Positions 48,364 through 56,997 are shown, counted from the first letter of the stretch. The stretch: DNA of 64,000 nt from Amycolatopsis dendrobii (GCF_014145675.1 NZ_JACGZW010000004.1:496001-560000), one strand, 5' to 3'. The notes: generated from the sequence alone by a model not told the origin. Made by a program: numbers and translations.

Positions 48364-49701
48364 ATGAGTGACCCGATCGACGAGGCGGCGTTGTCTGGCG
48401 GGACGGCCGCTGAGATCGCACTGTCGGTCGAGAGGGCCATCTCCGCCGGACGGCTGGCGGCCGGCGCGCGGTTGCCGACCGTGCGCGGACTCGCCGCGCG
48501 GCTCGCGGTGAGCCCGGCGACTGTCAACGCCGCCTATCGGACGCTGCGCAACCGCGGTCTGGTCGCAGCCGCTGGCCGCGCGGGGACTCGCGTGCTGGAA
48601 CGAACCGCGCCGGCCAACCGGGCGCTCGGTGCGCCGGTCGGGCCGGGCGTGCGGGACCTTGCCGACGGCAACCCTGATCCCGCGCTGCTCCCGCCGTTGC
48701 GGCCTGCGCTCGCCAAGCTGTCCGGAAGGCAATGGCTCTACGGCGAAGCTGGCGCGCTGCCCGCGCTCCTGGACTGGTTCCGTCTCGACTTCGAGCGCGA
48801 CGGCCTCGCCGCCGAGCACCTTGCGGTCGCCGGTGGCGCGATGGACGCCATCGAGCGAGTGCTGCAAGCGCACCTGTGGCCCGGCGACGCGGTGATCGTC
48901 GAGGATCCGGCTTTCAGCGGCGTCTTGGACCTTGTGGCCGCGCTGGGATTGCGTCCGATCGCGGTACCGGTCGACGACGACGGTCTGCGCGCGGACCTCC
49001 TGCAACGCGCGCTCGAACAGCGTCCGGCGGCGTGCGTCCTCACGCCGCGAGCGCAGAACCCGACCGGGGCCGCGCTCAGCCCGGAACGTGCTGCCGAATT
49101 GCGGAAAGTGTTCCAGCGCCACGAAAACGTCCTGCTGATCGAGGACGACCACGCTGCCGCCATCGCTGGCACGGAACCGGAAACTGTTGCGGGGAAAGGG
49201 GAGTTCCGGCACTGGGCGGTGATCCGGTCGGTGACCAAATACCTCGGGCCGGACCTGCGGCTCAGCGTCGTGAGCGGCGATCAGTTCACCGTGGACCGGG
49301 TGCTCCGGCGACAGCAGGTCGGCGCGGGCTGGGCGAGCCGTCTCCTCCAGGAACTGGCCGTGACGATCCTCCTCGATCCCGCGACGCCCAAGCTGCTCAC
49401 CACGGCCTGCGAGACCTACCGCGAACGGCGGCGCGTCCTCGCGGATGCGCTGGGGCGGCGGGGTATCACGTTGTCCGGCCGATCCGGATTCAACGGCTGG
49501 ATCCCGACTCCTGCCGAGGGTGCGGTGGCACAGGCGCTCCTCGCGCGCGGCTGGGCAGTGCGCACCGGGGAGGCGTTCCGGACGAACGTTCCGCCGGGCC
49601 TGCGGGTGACGTTCGCGAACCTGTCACCTGCGGAAGCGGAGGACTTCGCGGCGACACTGCACTCGATTTCGCAGGGCGACGGGCGCGGTTATCCTGCCTG
49701 A
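48364..49701 (+). CDS. MocR-family regulator (GntR HTH + aminotransferase domain)
   Basis: This 445-aa MocR protein has the GntR-type winged HTH at about 12-80 (LPTVRGLAARLAVSPATVNA, LRNRGLVAAAGRAGTRVLE) and a fold-type-I aminotransferase domain from about 95. The PLP lysine is Lys292 in RSVTKYLGPDLRLS, with QNPTGAALSPER at 231-242 and the Asp-bearing LLIEDDHAAA. Such regulators sense PLP or amino acids. It shares the TTGTGCTAGTAC box with the nearby PLP decarboxylase gene, which is probably its target. Confidence 0.92.
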   Translation: MSDPIDEAALSGGTAAEIALSVERAISAGRLAAGARLPTVRGLAARLAVSPATVNAAYRTLRNRGLVAAAGRAGTRVLERTAPANRALGAPVGPGVRDLADGNPDPALLPPLRPALAKLSGRQWLYGEAGALPALLDWFRLDFERDGLAAEHLAVAGGAMDAIERVLQAHLWPGDAVIVEDPAFSGVLDLVAALGLRPIAVPVDDDGLRADLLQRALEQRPAACVLTPRAQNPTGAALSPERAAELRKVFQRHENVLLIEDDHAAAIAGTEPETVAGKGEFRHWAVIRSVTKYLGPDLRLSVVSGDQFTVDRVLRRQQVGAGWASRLLQELAVTILLDPATPKLLTTACETYRERRRVLADALGRRGITLSGRSGFNGWIPTPAEGAVAQALLARGWAVRTGEAFRTNVPPGLRVTFANLSPAEAEDFAATLHSISQGDGRGYPA

Positions 49702-49963
49702 TTGCTCGCTTGCTCGGCGACCAGCCAGCACAGGCAGAAGGGGTGCCCGGCCTACACCTGGAAGTCGTCGCCGGACGGATTTCCTTCGGCCTGCTTCAGC
49801 ACAGTGGCACCGAGAGCCATGACGTGATCGTGGGCTTCGGCGAAATCTTCGGCCCACAGATCGAGGTGCACCTCCTGCTTGGTCGGCCCCCGGCCACTCT
49901 GGCCCTGAACGCGCTCTCCGCGGCGAGATCTGCCGCGTCAAAGACGACGACCTGGTATCTCAC
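49689..49963 (-). pseudogene. Truncated VOC/glyoxalase-like gene
   Basis: From GTG 49963 the frame reads VRYQVVVFDAADLAAESAFR, the start of a glyoxalase-like family protein. In another frame, HLDLWAEDFAEAHDHVMALG, ATVLKQAEGNPSGDDFQV, then a TAG, then AGHPFCLCWLVAEQASN gives the family's C-terminus to TAA 49689. About 60 residues of the middle are missing, the frame has shifted, and the VYADPAGHPFC motif is broken at the Tyr codon by a small deletion. It is a decayed gene overlapping the MocR 3' end by 13 bases. Confidence 0.65.
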
Positions 49964-49987
49964 CCGCAGCCCGGCAACATACCGCGG

Positions 49988-51418
49988 TCAGACCCGGTCC
50001 AGAAGCTCGCGCAGCCGAACGATGTCCTCGGTTCGCGTACGCCAGCTGATGACGCACACCCGCAACGCAGGCCGTCCCGCGACGCGGACCGGGCTCACCC
50101 ACGCGGAGCCGGTGGCGTTGACCCGATCCGCGAGATCGCTGTGCCACCGCCAGGAGTCCGCCGGATCGGCCGGTGCGTCCGCGCGGGTCACGCACACGAT
50201 CGGCAGCGGCGTGTCATTGATGGCGAGCCAGCCCGCGCTGGTGAGCTGATCCCGCAGATCCTGCCCGAGCGCCGTGTCGTGCTCGATCTGGTCGCGGTAG
50301 CCGGAAACCCCGTATGCCAGCAAGCTCAGCCACAGTTTCAGCCCGGTGAACCGCCGCGACCACTGATTGCTCGTCGTGTACGGATCGGCGGTGTCGTCCA
50401 CTCGGCCCGGCATGTACGAGGTCGACACGGTGAACGACGAGCTCAGCTCGGCCCGGTCGCGGGTGAAGAACATCCCCGCGCCCATCGGCACTGACAGCCA
50501 CTTGTGCGCGTCGACGGTGATCGTGTCCGCGCGTTCGATCCCGGTCAGGACCCCGTGCAGCCGATCCGACAGACAGACGGCTCCGCCCCACGCCGCGTCC
50601 ACATGGAACCGCAGCCCGGCCCCGGCCGCGAGATCGGCGAGGCGCGGCAACGGGTCGATCATCCCGGCCCCGGTGGTCCCGGCCGTGGCCACGACGAGGA
50701 ACGGTGCTTTGCCGTCCCGCCGGTCTTCGGCGAGCAGCATTTCGAGCGCGGCGACGTCCATCCGGCCGCTCGCGTCGGAAGGCACCAGGCGGCACGCGTC
50801 GCGGCCGAGCCCGGTCGCGTGGGCGATTTTCAGCCAGGCCAGGTGGGAATCCGCACCGGCGTAGAACACCGGTGCCGCGTCGAGAGCGCGCAGGCCACCG
50901 GTGCTGTACTCAGGAAACGCGTGGGTGAGCGCGGTCAGCACCGCGGTCGCGTTGGCCTCCGCGCCGCCGCTGGTGAAGTGGCCGCCCGCGGTGGCCGGGA
51001 GGCCGAGCCGTCCGGAGAACAGGTCGATGCACCGCTGTTCGGCCTCGACCGCGAACGGTGCGTGACTCCACGCGGCGAGCTGCGGATTCACCGCCGCGGT
51101 GATGAGGTCTCCGACGACGCCCGCCCACGTCGCGGACGGGTTGAACAGCCCGAAATACCCCGGGTGGTCGGTGTGCACGGTCCAGCGATCGAGCGCGGTG
51201 AGCACCTCCGGGACGGCTTGCGCAAGGTCTTCCGGCTTCTCCAGCGGGTAGTTCTCAAGCCAGGAGCGGATTTCCGCCGCGTCCGCGCTCACCGGGCTCG
51301 CCGGGCGTTCCGGGCGCGTGCGCCACCCGTCGACCAGCTGATCCACCACGCCGTGCAGCAGCTTTGCCGCCGATTCCGCGTCCGTCGCGACCCCGCCGCG
51401 GTCCTGCTCCCTCGCCAT
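49988..51418 (-). CDS. PLP-dependent (aromatic/glutamate-type) amino acid decarboxylase
   Basis: A 476-aa group II decarboxylase. HPGYFGLFNPSATWAGVVGD at about 85-104, TSGGAEANATAVL at 149-161, His192 in ADSHLAWLKIA (cofactor stacking), FHVDAAWGG with Asp274 and the Schiff-base Lys306 in VDAHKWLSVPMG are all present. Family members decarboxylate aromatic amino acids, glutamate or related acids, and specificity cannot be read here. If the substrate is tyrosine or phenylalanine, the product is an amine used by the amine oxidase at the left edge. ATG 51418 has GGGGGTGG upstream. Controlled by a duplicated MocR-type box. Confidence 0.9.
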   Translation of the reverse strand: MAREQDRGGVATDAESAAKLLHGVVDQLVDGWRTRPERPASPVSADAAEIRSWLENYPLEKPEDLAQAVPEVLTALDRWTVHTDHPGYFGLFNPSATWAGVVGDLITAAVNPQLAAWSHAPFAVEAEQRCIDLFSGRLGLPATAGGHFTSGGAEANATAVLTALTHAFPEYSTGGLRALDAAPVFYAGADSHLAWLKIAHATGLGRDACRLVPSDASGRMDVAALEMLLAEDRRDGKAPFLVVATAGTTGAGMIDPLPRLADLAAGAGLRFHVDAAWGGAVCLSDRLHGVLTGIERADTITVDAHKWLSVPMGAGMFFTRDRAELSSSFTVSTSYMPGRVDDTADPYTTSNQWSRRFTGLKLWLSLLAYGVSGYRDQIEHDTALGQDLRDQLTSAGWLAINDTPLPIVCVTRADAPADPADSWRWHSDLADRVNATGSAWVSPVRVAGRPALRVCVISWRTRTEDIVRLRELLDRV

Positions 51419-51434
51419 CAAGCCACCCCCAAAT

Positions 51435-51466
51435 TGTGCTAGTACGTAACTCGTTTTGTACTAGCT
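51435..51466. promoter_or_regulatory. MocR operator: inverted GCTAGTAC boxes
   Basis: TTGTGCTAGTAC (51435-51446) and the inverted GTACTAGC (51459-51466) bracket a 12-base spacer, directly upstream of the leftward decarboxylase start. The first box is identical to the one before the MocR gene. Confidence 0.65.
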
Positions 51467-51539
51467 TGAGATGAGGCTAGGTGGCCCGGAACAGGGCCGC
51501 AAGAAAGCAATTCCGGCCAGTTGTGGCCCGATTCGTGCG

Positions 51540-52388
51540 CTAGGCCTGGGCGAGCGCGTCGTCGATCGCGGCGTCCAGGAATGCGAGGGTGTCGCGCCGC
51601 CGGGCGAGGGGATTCCGGTAGCTGCGACACCCTTCCGCGCCTCCGGTGCGCAAGCTCAAGCTTTCCGCGATGATGCGCTGCCATCGCGCGTCGAATTCCC
51701 TTGCGGCATAACGCCCCGCACCACTCTTGGAGGTCAGTTCCCCGGTGGCCACCAGATGGTGCAGCCGGCTCACCCCGAGCACTGCCCACACCGGGAACAG
51801 CGGGCTCATCCCGACCGCGAGCGGCAACGCACGGGCGCGCCGGTTTTTCTCCCACCACGGCCGCCAGTAGCTGCTCAGGTTGTCGACTGTGAACGCGCGC
51901 AAGGCATCCCGATCCGCCCACACGTCCACATCGGACGGTTCGGGCCCGCGCAGCGCGATCCCGCGGGTGGCGAGTTCGCAGAACGTCACCGGGTTCAAGC
52001 CGTCCCGGCCCGCCGCGGTGAACCGGTTTTCCTGCGCGCACGGAACGTCCGGACAGTCGTCGGGCCCGGCGGCGAGGTCGGCCCAGGTGAGCACGGAGCC
52101 GTCGAAATGCGGCTTCGGAAACCGGTCGACGGTGGCGGCATGAGCCTGCGCCAGCGCCGAGATCTCACCCGGGCCCGGACGTCGATCAGCGACCGCGACG
52201 AAGTCGATGTCGCTGGCCGTGCTCAGCCGCCCGCGTCCGGCGCCGCGGGCGTGGAAGTCGCCGAAGCAGACCGAGCCGACCAGGTAGAAACCGGTCACCA
52301 GCCCGGGCGCGGCTCGGTCCACAGTGGACAGGAACAGGTCGGTGCTTCGGCGGACTTCCGCTGGGATCTCACTCGGCACGCCTGCCAC
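51540..52388 (-). CDS. AadA/DUF4111-type nucleotidyltransferase
   Basis: A 282-aa nucleotidyltransferase-fold protein. The active-site pattern is Gly38-Ser39 in YLVGSVCFGDF with Asp60-x-Asp62 in STASDIDFVAV, and there is an aminoglycoside-adenylyltransferase-like C-terminal helical domain (YWRPWWEKNRRARALPLAVG, ELTSKSGAGRYAAREFDARW). It could adenylylate an antibiotic or a cellular metabolite. GTG 52388 or 52379 may start it. It lies next to a xenobiotic acetyltransferase, so a resistance cluster is possible. Confidence 0.85.
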   Translation of the reverse strand: MAGVPSEIPAEVRRSTDLFLSTVDRAAPGLVTGFYLVGSVCFGDFHARGAGRGRLSTASDIDFVAVADRRPGPGEISALAQAHAATVDRFPKPHFDGSVLTWADLAAGPDDCPDVPCAQENRFTAAGRDGLNPVTFCELATRGIALRGPEPSDVDVWADRDALRAFTVDNLSSYWRPWWEKNRRARALPLAVGMSPLFPVWAVLGVSRLHHLVATGELTSKSGAGRYAAREFDARWQRIIAESLSLRTGGAEGCRSYRNPLARRRDTLAFLDAAIDDALAQA

Positions 52389-52397
52389 GCTACCGAG

Positions 52398-53036
52398 TCA
52401 CGAGAGTTCGGCGGCGGCCCTCGCCAGGTCGTCGACGCTGCCGGACATGACCGTGCGGACGTGCTTCGTGAGGTGGTCCAGCGGCCAGTCCCACCACGCG
52501 ATCGCCAGCAGCCGCTCGACGTCCTCGTCGCGGTACCGGCGGCGGATCAGCTTGGCCGGGTTGCCGCCGACGATGCCGTAATCCGGCACGTCGTCGACCA
52601 CGACCGCCCCGGACGCGACGACCGCGCCGTGCCCGATGCGGACGCCCGGCATGACCATCGCCCGGTAGCCGAGCCAGACGTCGTTGCCCAGCACCGTGTC
52701 GCCGCGACCGGGCAGGCCGGTGATGGCGTCGAAGTGTCCGGCCCAGTCGCCGCCCATGATCGGGAACGGGAACGTCGACGGCCCGTCCATCCGGTGGTTG
52801 GCGCCGTTCATGATGAACCGCACGCCCTCGCCGAGCGCGCAGTACTTGCCGATCACGAGCTTCTCCGGCCCGTAGTGGTACAGCACGTTGCGGGTCTCGA
52901 AGGCGGTCGGCTCGTCCGGGTCGTCGTAGTAGGAGAACTCGCCGACGTCGATGAGCGGCGACGTGACCAGCGGTTTCAGCAGCACCACTCGCGGCTGCCC
53001 GGGCATCGGGTGCAGGACGTTCGGGTCAGGGTAAAT
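52398..53036 (-). CDS. Xenobiotic (Vat/CatB-type) O-acetyltransferase, apparent ATT start
   Basis: A left-handed beta-helix acetyltransferase of the XAT group that inactivates streptogramins or chloramphenicol in other bacteria. IMNGANHRMDG carries the catalytic His, GNDVWLGYRAMVMPGVRIGH and GAVVASGAVVVDDVPDYGIV are the hexapeptide turns, and WWDWPLDHL is the C-terminal signature. The first ATG (53006) would drop a conserved N-terminal segment. In-frame codons before it read YPDPNVLHP, matching the family, and begin at an ATT (53036) with GAGGAG eight bases upstream and an in-frame stop earlier. ATT initiation is therefore proposed. The native substrate is unknown. Confidence 0.8.
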   Translation of the reverse strand: MYPDPNVLHPMPGQPRVVLLKPLVTSPLIDVGEFSYYDDPDEPTAFETRNVLYHYGPEKLVIGKYCALGEGVRFIMNGANHRMDGPSTFPFPIMGGDWAGHFDAITGLPGRGDTVLGNDVWLGYRAMVMPGVRIGHGAVVASGAVVVDDVPDYGIVGGNPAKLIRRRYRDEDVERLLAIAWWDWPLDHLTKHVRTVMSGSVDDLARAAAELS

Positions 53037-53060
53037 GGGTCTCTCCTCGTGGTGACGGGT

Positions 53061-53690
53061 TCAGCGGCGGGCGGCGGCGGACCCGAAGCCCAGCCAGGTG
53101 TGCCGGTTGCCCCACCAGCACCAGCCGACCTTCGGGGCGTTGCGGCGCTCGCTGCCGTCGCGGCCGGTGCCGTTGCTGATCCACAGCGCCGGCGTGCGGG
53201 TGTCGAACTTGCCGTTCTCCTTGCGCAGCCGGGAGCCGATGGTCATGAAGCAATGATTGCGCTCGAGCGCCGACGGCTGCTGCAGCACCCAGTGGATCCC
53301 CTCGGTGAGCAGCAGCGGACTGCGCCCGGCCTTGGTGATCGCGGGCAGGGCTTCCTCGGGGCTCCAGTTCGCCATCTCGTCGCCGCGGTCGATTCCGGTG
53401 ACGAGGTACAGCGGTGCGTCGGGCAGATCGATGTCGCGCGGCGCGAACTGGTCGACGTCCGCCATGTCGGTGACGACGAACCCGGCCTTTCCTTCGCGAC
53501 GCAGCAGCGGCGCAAGCGCCGACGCGGGCGCCCGGTCCGGGTGGACCGCCAGCAGCGCGCCGTCCGCGGCACTGTGCTCCGCGGCGAAGCCACGCAGGTC
53601 ACCGGCGGGGAGCTGGGCGATCTCCGGCACTCCCAGCGCGATGAGGTGGTTCGCCTGGTCCGCGAGCGACGGAAGGGCAGCGATCGACAA
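53061..53690 (-). CDS. DUF5701-family protein
   Basis: This 209-aa protein matches the actinobacterial DUF5701 family: GRSPLLLTEGIHWVLQQPSA at about 132-151, CFMTIGSRLR, TPALWISNGTGRDGSE, and the end KVGWCWWGNRHTWLGFGSAA. Function is unknown. TTG 53690 is well supported by AAGGAG six bases upstream. It reads into the acetyltransferase gene after 24 bases and is divergent from a TetR gene across two TTAC-N7-GTAA sites, so the two-gene operon is likely repressed by that TetR. Confidence 0.85.
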   Translation of the reverse strand: MSIAALPSLADQANHLIALGVPEIAQLPAGDLRGFAAEHSAADGALLAVHPDRAPASALAPLLRREGKAGFVVTDMADVDQFAPRDIDLPDAPLYLVTGIDRGDEMANWSPEEALPAITKAGRSPLLLTEGIHWVLQQPSALERNHCFMTIGSRLRKENGKFDTRTPALWISNGTGRDGSERRNAPKVGWCWWGNRHTWLGFGSAAARR

Positions 53691-53711
53691 GTGGTTCTCC
53701 TTCGGGTTATA

Positions 53712-53728
53712 TTTACGTCGATAGTAAA
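53712..53728. promoter_or_regulatory. TetR operator copy 1
   Basis: TTTAC (53712-53716), seven bases, GTAAA (53724-53728), 22 bases upstream of the DUF5701 start. The spacer begins GTCG as in copy 2. Confidence 0.6.
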
Positions 53729-53764
53729 AGTATGCCGAGAGTCAAAACGGGTGTCAAGGTAAAA

Positions 53765-53779
53765 TTACGTCGGAGGTAA
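53765..53779. promoter_or_regulatory. TetR operator copy 2
   Basis: TTAC (53765-53768), GTCGGAG, GTAA (53776-53779). It overlaps the GGAGG ribosome-binding site of the TetR gene. Together with copy 1 it gives a two-site divergent operator. Confidence 0.6.
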
Positions 53780-53786
53780 GTTCTTG

Positions 53787-54425
53787 ATGGATGTGGGCCT
53801 GCGGGAAGCCAAGAAGCAGGAGACGCGCCGGCTGATCTCCGACCACGCGACGCGGCTGTTCCTGGAGCAGGGCTTCGAGGAGACGACGATCGCCCAGGTC
53901 GCGGCGGCCGCACGGGTCGCGAAGAAGACGGTGACCAACTACTTCGCCCGCAAGGAAGACCTGGTCCTCGACCATCAGGACGAGTTCGTCGCGACCCTGG
54001 CGGCCGCGGTGTCGTCGCGCGAACCGGGGGAGTCGGCGCTCGCGGCGCTGCGGCGGGCGTTCGAGGCGGCGGTCGCGGCGAAGGACCCGGTGGTCGGGTT
54101 CGCCGGGCTGGAGTTCAGCCGGATGATCGCCGAGAGCCCGACGTTGTCCGCGTGCCTGCGCGGTCTGCACGAACAGCGGGAACGGGCGTTGGCGCAGGCG
54201 CTGGCGGACGCGGTCGGCAGCCCCCGCACGGACATCACGGTCCGCACGGCGGCCGCGGTGCTGGGAGCGGTGCACCACAGCCTGTTCGAGCGGATCGAGG
54301 AGCTGACGCTGGCCGGACGGCCCGTCGACGAAGTCGCGGCGACGGTCGAGGCGGAGGCGGCGCGGGCGTTCGACCTGCTGGAACCTTCGCTCGGGAACTA
54401 CGCGGTGGCCTCCGCGCCGTCCTAG
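53787..54425 (+). CDS. TetR-family regulator
   Basis: A 212-aa TetR protein: REAKKQETRRLISDHATRLF and TIAQVAAAARVAKKTVTNYF give the HTH (about 10-55), followed by ARKEDLVLDHQDEF. The C-terminal domain is helical. ATG 53787 is preferred to TTG 53784. It is upstream of, and codirectional with, an MFS exporter (101 bases apart) and divergent from DUF5701/acetyltransferase, so it likely controls both sides in response to a toxic compound. Confidence 0.9.
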   Translation: MDVGLREAKKQETRRLISDHATRLFLEQGFEETTIAQVAAAARVAKKTVTNYFARKEDLVLDHQDEFVATLAAAVSSREPGESALAALRRAFEAAVAAKDPVVGFAGLEFSRMIAESPTLSACLRGLHEQRERALAQALADAVGSPRTDITVRTAAAVLGAVHHSLFERIEELTLAGRPVDEVAATVEAEAARAFDLLEPSLGNYAVASAPS

Positions 54426-54526
54426 GCGACGTCCGTCCGAAGAAGTTTTTCCCTGCGATGTCGATCCGCGCGCACCCCGATCGTCGCTTGAGTGAGACGA
54501 CCGGAAAGACACCAGGGGAGACAGAA

Positions 54527-56053
54527 ATGAGCGCCGGACGACGCGAGTGGCTGGGCCTGGCGGTGCTGGCCCTGCCGACCGTGCTGTTGTCGCTGGACAT
54601 GAGCGTGCTGCACCTCGCGGTTCCGCACCTCGCCGCGGACCTGCGGCCTTCCAGCACGCAACTGTTGTGGATCATCGACATCTACGGCTTCATGATCGCC
54701 GGGTTCCTCGTCACGATGGGCACCCTCGGCGACCGGATCGGCAGGCGCAAGCTGCTGCTGATCGGCGGCGGCGCGTTCGGGCTCGCGTCGGTCGCGGCGG
54801 CGTTCTCGACCAGCCCGGAGATGCTGATCGCGGCGCGGGCCGTGCTCGGGATCGCCGGGGCGACGCTCATGCCGTCGACGCTCGCGTTGATCAGCAACAT
54901 GTTCCCGAACCCCCAACAGCGCGGCACGGCGATCGCGGTGTGGATGAGCTGCTTCATGGGCGGCATGGTGGCCGGCCCGGTCGCGGGCGGGTTCCTGCTG
55001 GAGCATTTCCGCTGGGGTTCGGTGTTCCTGATGGGCGTGCCGGTGATGGTCCTGCTGCTCGCGACCGCGCCGAAGCTGCTGCCCGAATACCGCGACGCGA
55101 GTGCCGGACGCCTCGACCTCGCCAGCGTCGCCCTCTCGCTCGCCGCGATCCTGCCGGTCATCTACGCGCTCAAGGAAATCGCCAAAAACGGTCTGTCCCT
55201 GACCGAAATCGGCGTGCTCGCCGCGGGGCTCGCGGTCGGTGCGGTGTTCGTTCGGCGGCAGCAGCGGCTGGAGCATCCGCTGCTGGACCTCCAGCTGTTC
55301 CGGGTGCGCGCGTTCAGCGCGGCGGTGGCGATCATGCTGGTCGGCGCGGTCACCATGGGCGGGGTGTTCATGCTGGTCAGCCAGTACCTGCAGATGGTCG
55401 CCGGGCTGAGCACGGTCGACGCGGGGCTGCTGCTGGTCCCGCAGGCGCTCGCGGTGGTCGCCGGGTCGACGATCGCGCCGCGGCTGGCGCGCCGGTTCCG
55501 GCCGGAATTCGTGCTGGGCTTCGGAATGCTCGTCGCCGCGGGCGGGATCCTGTTGTTCACGCTCGCCAGCGGGTCCGGCGGGGTGGCTTTCGTGGTGCTG
55601 GGCATGTCGATCGCCAGCTTCGGCATGGGGCCGCAGGGCGTGCTGTGCACCGAAATGGTGGTCGGTTCGGTCCCGCCGCAGCGGGCCGGCGCGGCTTCGG
55701 CGATGTCGGAGACCAGCGCGGAATTCGGGATCGCCATGGGGATCGCGGTGTTCGGCAGCGTCGCTACGGCGGTGTACCGCGACCAGATCGCGCTCCCGTC
55801 CGCCGTGCCCGCCGCGGCGGCCGCACAGGCGACCGACAGCATGGCCGGTGCGATGGAGGCGTCGGCGACGCTGCCCGGCGCGACGGGCGAACAGTTGCTG
55901 GCCACGGCGCGCGACGCGTTCAGTTCGGGGCTGCACACCGTCGCCGGGATCGGGGCGGCGATCGTGGTGGTGTTCGCAGTGGTGGGAATGGTCGCGCTGC
56001 GGCGTTCCCCGGCGGCGGCGAAGACGGAAGAGCCGGTGCCAGTCGCGTCGTAA
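54527..56053 (+). CDS. MFS drug exporter, DHA2 (EmrB/QacA) type
   Basis: A 508-aa transporter with 14 predicted helices. The first helix has the family's LPTVLLSLDMSVLHLAVPHL; motif A is GTLGDRIGRRKLLLIGG; the antiporter motif C is MGGMVAGPVAGGFLLEHFRW. It expels cationic or hydrophobic drugs by proton antiport. ATG 54527 has AGGGGAG upstream; longer frames run into the TetR gene and are rejected. It is followed by a strong hairpin and a convergent gene. Confidence 0.92.
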   Translation: MSAGRREWLGLAVLALPTVLLSLDMSVLHLAVPHLAADLRPSSTQLLWIIDIYGFMIAGFLVTMGTLGDRIGRRKLLLIGGGAFGLASVAAAFSTSPEMLIAARAVLGIAGATLMPSTLALISNMFPNPQQRGTAIAVWMSCFMGGMVAGPVAGGFLLEHFRWGSVFLMGVPVMVLLLATAPKLLPEYRDASAGRLDLASVALSLAAILPVIYALKEIAKNGLSLTEIGVLAAGLAVGAVFVRRQQRLEHPLLDLQLFRVRAFSAAVAIMLVGAVTMGGVFMLVSQYLQMVAGLSTVDAGLLLVPQALAVVAGSTIAPRLARRFRPEFVLGFGMLVAAGGILLFTLASGSGGVAFVVLGMSIASFGMGPQGVLCTEMVVGSVPPQRAGAASAMSETSAEFGIAMGIAVFGSVATAVYRDQIALPSAVPAAAAAQATDSMAGAMEASATLPGATGEQLLATARDAFSSGLHTVAGIGAAIVVVFAVVGMVALRRSPAAAKTEEPVPVAS

Positions 56054-56082
56054 CCTATTGCGCGGTCAGGGTTTTCCCGTGA

Positions 56083-56147
56083 CACGACTGCGGGCCGGTG
56101 CTCTGGCCGAGCTGAACGCTCGGCGGGAACACCGGCCCGCAGTCGTG
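56083..56147. terminator. Bidirectional hairpin with nested stem
   Basis: Perfect 18-bp outer arms CACGACTGCGGGCCGGTG (56083-56100) and complement (56130-56147). The 29-base loop contains its own GCCGAG/CTCGGC stem. It lies between the convergent MFS and methyltransferase genes. Confidence 0.8.
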
Positions 56148-56151
56148 AGAA

Positions 56152-56997
56152 TCAGGGTTTCCGCGCGACGCCGACCGCCACGATCCGCTGCGCGACCGTC
56201 GGCTCGCCCAGCAGCGGGCCGTCGGGCCACCATTCGACCACCGGCACGATTTCCGCGGGTTTGTTCGGCCCGCTCGGAATCAGCTCCAGGTCGTGGAACA
56301 GAGCCTTGATCTCGGCGCGGGTGCGGGACGAGACGTCCTTCATCGATCCGTTGTGGACCGATTCGATGATGCCCTGCACCGCTTCGTCGTCCTCGGAACC
56401 GTCGTGGGCGTCGAGCAGGTGCGAGATCGCTACGTACGAACCGGACGGGAGCCGGTCGATGAATTCCTTCGTCACCTTCGCCGGAACCTCGCGGTCGCCG
56501 GTCTGGTGGTGCAGCGCGAGCAGGAACAGGACCGCGATCGGCTGGTTCCAGTCGAGGTGCTCGTTGACCGTCGGATGGTCGAGAATGCTCGGCGGGTCGA
56601 AGAAATCCGCCTGGATGTATTCGGTGAATTCGTTTTCGTCGAGCAGCGCCCGCCCGTGGCTGGCCACCACCGGGTCGTAGTCGACGTAGACGACCTTCGC
56701 CTGCGGGTCGGCCCGCTGCACGATCTGGTGCACGTTCTCCGAGGTCGGCATGCCGGAACCGCAGTCGATGTACTGCCGGACGCCCGCGTGGTAGGCGAGG
56801 AACCGGCAGATCCGGGTCATCAGGTGCCGGTTGACCCGCGCGGTTTCCGCGATGTCCGGCATCACCCTGGCGGCTTCCCTGGCGACCTGCCGGTCGATCT
56901 CGTAATTGTCTTTCCCGCCCAGCAGATAGTCGTAAACGCGGGCGGCGCTCGACTGGTTCGGGTTGACCCCCGGCGGTGCGTTGACTGCGTCGGCCAC
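56152..56997 (-). CDS. SAM-dependent methyltransferase (PF04672/DUF574 type)
   Basis: A 281-aa protein of the actinomycete-specific family PF04672. NPNQSSAARVYDYLLGGKDN (about 12-31) is its signature, followed by YIDCGSGMPTSENVHQIVQR, the SAM-binding loop, and KVVYVDYDPVVASHGRALL. Many paralogues occur in each actinomycete genome, and substrates are largely unknown. GTG 56997 has GGGAGG 8 bases upstream. It is probably monocistronic, ending at the hairpin on its 3' side. Confidence 0.92.
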   Translation of the reverse strand: MADAVNAPPGVNPNQSSAARVYDYLLGGKDNYEIDRQVAREAARVMPDIAETARVNRHLMTRICRFLAYHAGVRQYIDCGSGMPTSENVHQIVQRADPQAKVVYVDYDPVVASHGRALLDENEFTEYIQADFFDPPSILDHPTVNEHLDWNQPIAVLFLLALHHQTGDREVPAKVTKEFIDRLPSGSYVAISHLLDAHDGSEDDEAVQGIIESVHNGSMKDVSSRTRAEIKALFHDLELIPSGPNKPAEIVPVVEWWPDGPLLGEPTVAQRIVAVGVARKP

